A stretch of DNA of 24,308 nucleotides, taken from assembly GCA_029778515.1 (NCBI GenBank), contig JAKOQD010000148.1, forward strand, positions 1-24,308, in the 5' to 3' direction. This stretch comes from Actinomycetes bacterium. GTDB lineage: Bacteria > Actinomycetota > Actinomycetes > Propionibacteriales > Propionibacteriaceae. The position numbers and the translations under genes were made by a program. Positions 22,849-24,308 of this stretch are shown piece after piece. A model generated the notes under the pieces. It did not search any database, was not told the origin of the DNA, and saw nothing but the letters and a program-made list of their open reading frames with translations. Every line of letters starts with the position of its first letter. The stretch's first letter is position 1.

Positions 22849-23940
22849 TCAGCCCGGAGCCACCTGGGCAGCAGCGATCTCCGCGACGGACTCGATCTGG
22901 GCGGCGGGCGCTGCGGTCTCAGCGTCCTCCGGGAACGCCTCGTCCAGAGCGGACGCGGTCAGTTCCCGGCCGAGTTCGATCAGTTCCTCGGCCCGGTGGA
23001 AATCGAGGACCTTGGCCGCGTCCACCGGCACCGTAACGGTGACATCGGGCGGGAGGGCCGCGAGGCGGTAGCGGGTGATCAGCGAACCCATCGTGTCCAG
23101 GGCCATCGCCGCCACGTCGGTCAGTCCAATGCCGGGCGGCGCCGGCTCGTAGCCGGGACCGACCGGTTGCTCTGGCGTCGAAGCGGTAGCCGGGACCACC
23201 TTCGGCGGACCGCTCGGCGCGGCGGAGTCCTCGGACGCGTCCTCGGTGTGGCCGAATCTGGACGTGATCCAGGCAAGCACGTCGTTCTCCCACACCCCGG
23301 CAGCCCCTTTCAGGAACCGGTCCAGCCACTCGGCCGGTGGACGCTGCGCGGAACTCACCTTGGTCGGTGCCACCGAGAGCGCGTGGTCACGGGCTCCGCC
23401 CAGCAGCACCGCCAAGGTGAAGTCGGCGTCCGCACCGATCACCGGCTCGACCGGCACCGGGTTCAGCACGCCGCCGTCGACCAGCAGCCGTCCGTTGACC
23501 ATCACCGGCGTGATCACGCCCGGGATCGCGATCGAAGCCCGGATCGCCACGTCCACCGGCCCGGAGGAGAACCACACCTCGCGGCGTGCGCCGAGATCGG
23601 TGGCCACGGCGGTGAACGGAATCGGCAGGTCTTCGATCATCGCGCCGTCCAGGATCTCCGAAACTCGCGCGAGCACCCGTTCGGCCCGGATCGCGCCAGG
23701 AGCAAGGATCGCCGGATCGAGCAAGCGAAAGACGTCGCGCTGCGACAGCGAAGTGACCCAGTCGGTGTACTCGTCGAGCTTGCCAGCAGCCAGCAGCCCG
23801 CCGACCAACGCGCCCATCGACGTGCCGGCGATCGCAACGACCTCATAGCCACGCTCGGCCAGCACCTGGATAGCCCCGATGTGGGCGTAGCCGCGTGCTC
23901 CGCCCGAGCCCAGAACCAGTGCCACCCGCTTGCCAGCCAT
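22849..23940 (-). CDS. Patatin-like phospholipase family protein (RssA-like)
   Basis: This 363-residue protein has an N-terminal patatin domain: VLGSGGARGYAHIGAIQVL (residues 9-27, oxyanion loop), AGTSMGALVGG with nucleophile S41, and RLLVDGGVLNPVP with D155. The closest family is the bacterial RssA/NTE group. After the hydrolase domain comes a Pro/Ala/Ser-rich linker (about residues 240-285) and a C-terminal extension of about 80 residues containing MALDTMGSLITRYRL and an acidic Ala-rich tail. The extension is not part of the minimal patatin fold and may target or regulate the enzyme. The ATG at 23940 is supported by CATAAT at -12 to -7; the open frame to 24003 is not protein-like. It is divergent from the rhomboid gene. 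Confidence 0.9.
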   Translation of the reverse strand: MAGKRVALVLGSGGARGYAHIGAIQVLAERGYEVVAIAGTSMGALVGGLLAAGKLDEYTDWVTSLSQRDVFRLLDPAILAPGAIRAERVLARVSEILDGAMIEDLPIPFTAVATDLGARREVWFSSGPVDVAIRASIAIPGVITPVMVNGRLLVDGGVLNPVPVEPVIGADADFTLAVLLGGARDHALSVAPTKVSSAQRPPAEWLDRFLKGAAGVWENDVLAWITSRFGHTEDASEDSAAPSGPPKVVPATASTPEQPVGPGYEPAPPGIGLTDVAAMALDTMGSLITRYRLAALPPDVTVTVPVDAAKVLDFHRAEELIELGRELTASALDEAFPEDAETAAPAAQIESVAEIAAAQVAPG

Positions 23941-23946
23941 GCGTCC

Positions 23947-23952
23947 ATTATG
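23947..23952 (-). promoter_or_regulatory. -10 box of a leaderless patatin promoter
   Basis: CATAAT on the minus strand is one base from TATAAT and sits at -12 to -7 from the ATG at 23940. Confidence 0.5.
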
Positions 23953-23989
23953 GGCGGCCGGCGGACGCGTCACGGCTCGGGTGGGCCGG

Positions 23990-23995
23990 TAGGGT
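23990..23995 (+). promoter_or_regulatory. -10 box of the rhomboid gene
   Basis: TAGGGT lies at -11 to -6 from the ATG at 24001, one base closer than the other leaderless boxes. No ribosome-binding site is present (TTGGCC). Confidence 0.5.
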
Positions 23996-24000
23996 TTGGC

Positions 24001-24308
24001 CATGACGCAACCGCAGCCGCAGCCGGTAGCCTACGGCTGCTACCGGCATCCGGATCGCCCCACCTACATCGGCTGCCAGCGGTGCGGACGCCCGATCTGC
24101 GGGGATTGCATGATCAGCGCGGCGGTCGGTTTCCAGTGCCCCGAATGTGTCTCGGCCGGAGCCAAGCAGACCCGGCAGCACGAGCTGCCGTACGGCGGGA
24201 CGCGGGTCGCCAACACCCGGGTGACCACCATCACGCTGATCGGAATTAACGTCGCCGTCTGGGTGCTGTACCTGCTCACCGGCGGGTCGGCCTCGCGGAT
24301 CCTGGCCA
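24001..24308 (+). CDS. Rhomboid-family protein with N-terminal zinc finger, partial (runs off right edge)
   Basis: The first 102 residues are present. A Pro/Gln-rich start leads into a zinc-binding segment of the B-box type: C13, H16, C25, C28, C33, C36, C46 and C49, in the order CYRH, CQRC, CGDC, CPEC. A basic linker precedes the first transmembrane helix (ITLIGINVAVWVLYLL, about residues 77-92). This N-terminal arrangement is characteristic of actinobacterial rhomboid intramembrane serine proteases. The catalytic GxSG and His lie beyond the window, so activity cannot be checked. The substrate is unknown. Confidence 0.85.

Overview
The window is GC-rich chromosomal DNA that I read as an actinobacterial (Actinomycetota) core-genome segment. 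A Propionibacteriales/Propionibacteriaceae-like host is a guess from overall gene flavour, not a demonstrated assignment. Supporting signs are strong GC bias at third codon positions, many GTG starts, several starts placed exactly where a leaderless transcript would begin, a FolP2-type dihydropteroate-synthase homologue, a biotin pyruvate carboxylase, and actinobacterial small families (DUF6191, DUF2231, DUF1801, DUF2199, DinB). I see no rRNA, tRNA, CRISPR array, phage gene, transposase or defence island. No gene-free stretch exceeds 300 bases.

Layout. 1-1849 (minus): two overlapping genes for Ala/Glu-rich coiled-coil proteins of DivIVA/FilP/Scy character; the first runs off the left edge. 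1987-3417 (plus): threonine synthase, convergent across a hairpin with an M3 metallopeptidase (3544-5616, minus), which lies behind a small membrane protein gene (5841-6248, minus) and a long hairpin. 6307-7392 (plus): two membrane proteins (YgjV-like with an extra C-terminal domain, and DUF2231), ending at a tandem REP-like repeat facing a lipoprotein (7455-8114, minus). 8242-10192 (plus): phosphofructokinase with an unusual phosphodonor site, directly followed by a PhzF-family isomerase. 10362-12835 (plus): ilvD and a HAD hydrolase. 12948-13523 (plus): YcxB-like membrane protein whose last codons lie in a perfect 24-bp inverted repeat, convergent with pdxH (13536-14168, minus). 14393-15322 (minus): folP2-like. 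15562-18948 (minus): pyruvate carboxylase. 19159-19989 (minus): a patatin-like hydrolase, divergent from a lipoprotein (20160-20807). 20857-21216 (minus): DUF1801. 21409-22651 (plus): DUF2199, then an in-frame DUF6191-DinB fusion. 22849-23940 (minus): a second patatin-like protein, divergent from a rhomboid protease that runs off the right edge.

Functionally the genes are housekeeping: amino-acid synthesis (thrC, ilvD), PLP supply (pdxH, useful to PLP enzymes such as ThrC), glycolysis and anaplerosis (PFK, Pyc), peptide turnover (M3 peptidase), envelope proteins and lipid hydrolases. Most transcription units are one or two genes, separated by strong hairpins without obvious U-tracts.

I did not find an obvious new multi-gene system. 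The most interesting signals are (i) a recurrent TAnnnT box exactly 7-12 bases before start codons, including one inside an open reading frame that would release a DinB protein from a DUF6191-DinB fusion; (ii) the Gly-rich phosphodonor loop of the phosphofructokinase; (iii) a set of elaborate intergenic inverted repeats, one extending into a coding region and one carrying a perfect DnaA-box nonamer in its loop; and (iv) marked abundance of the hexamer GCGTCC/GGACGC on both strands.
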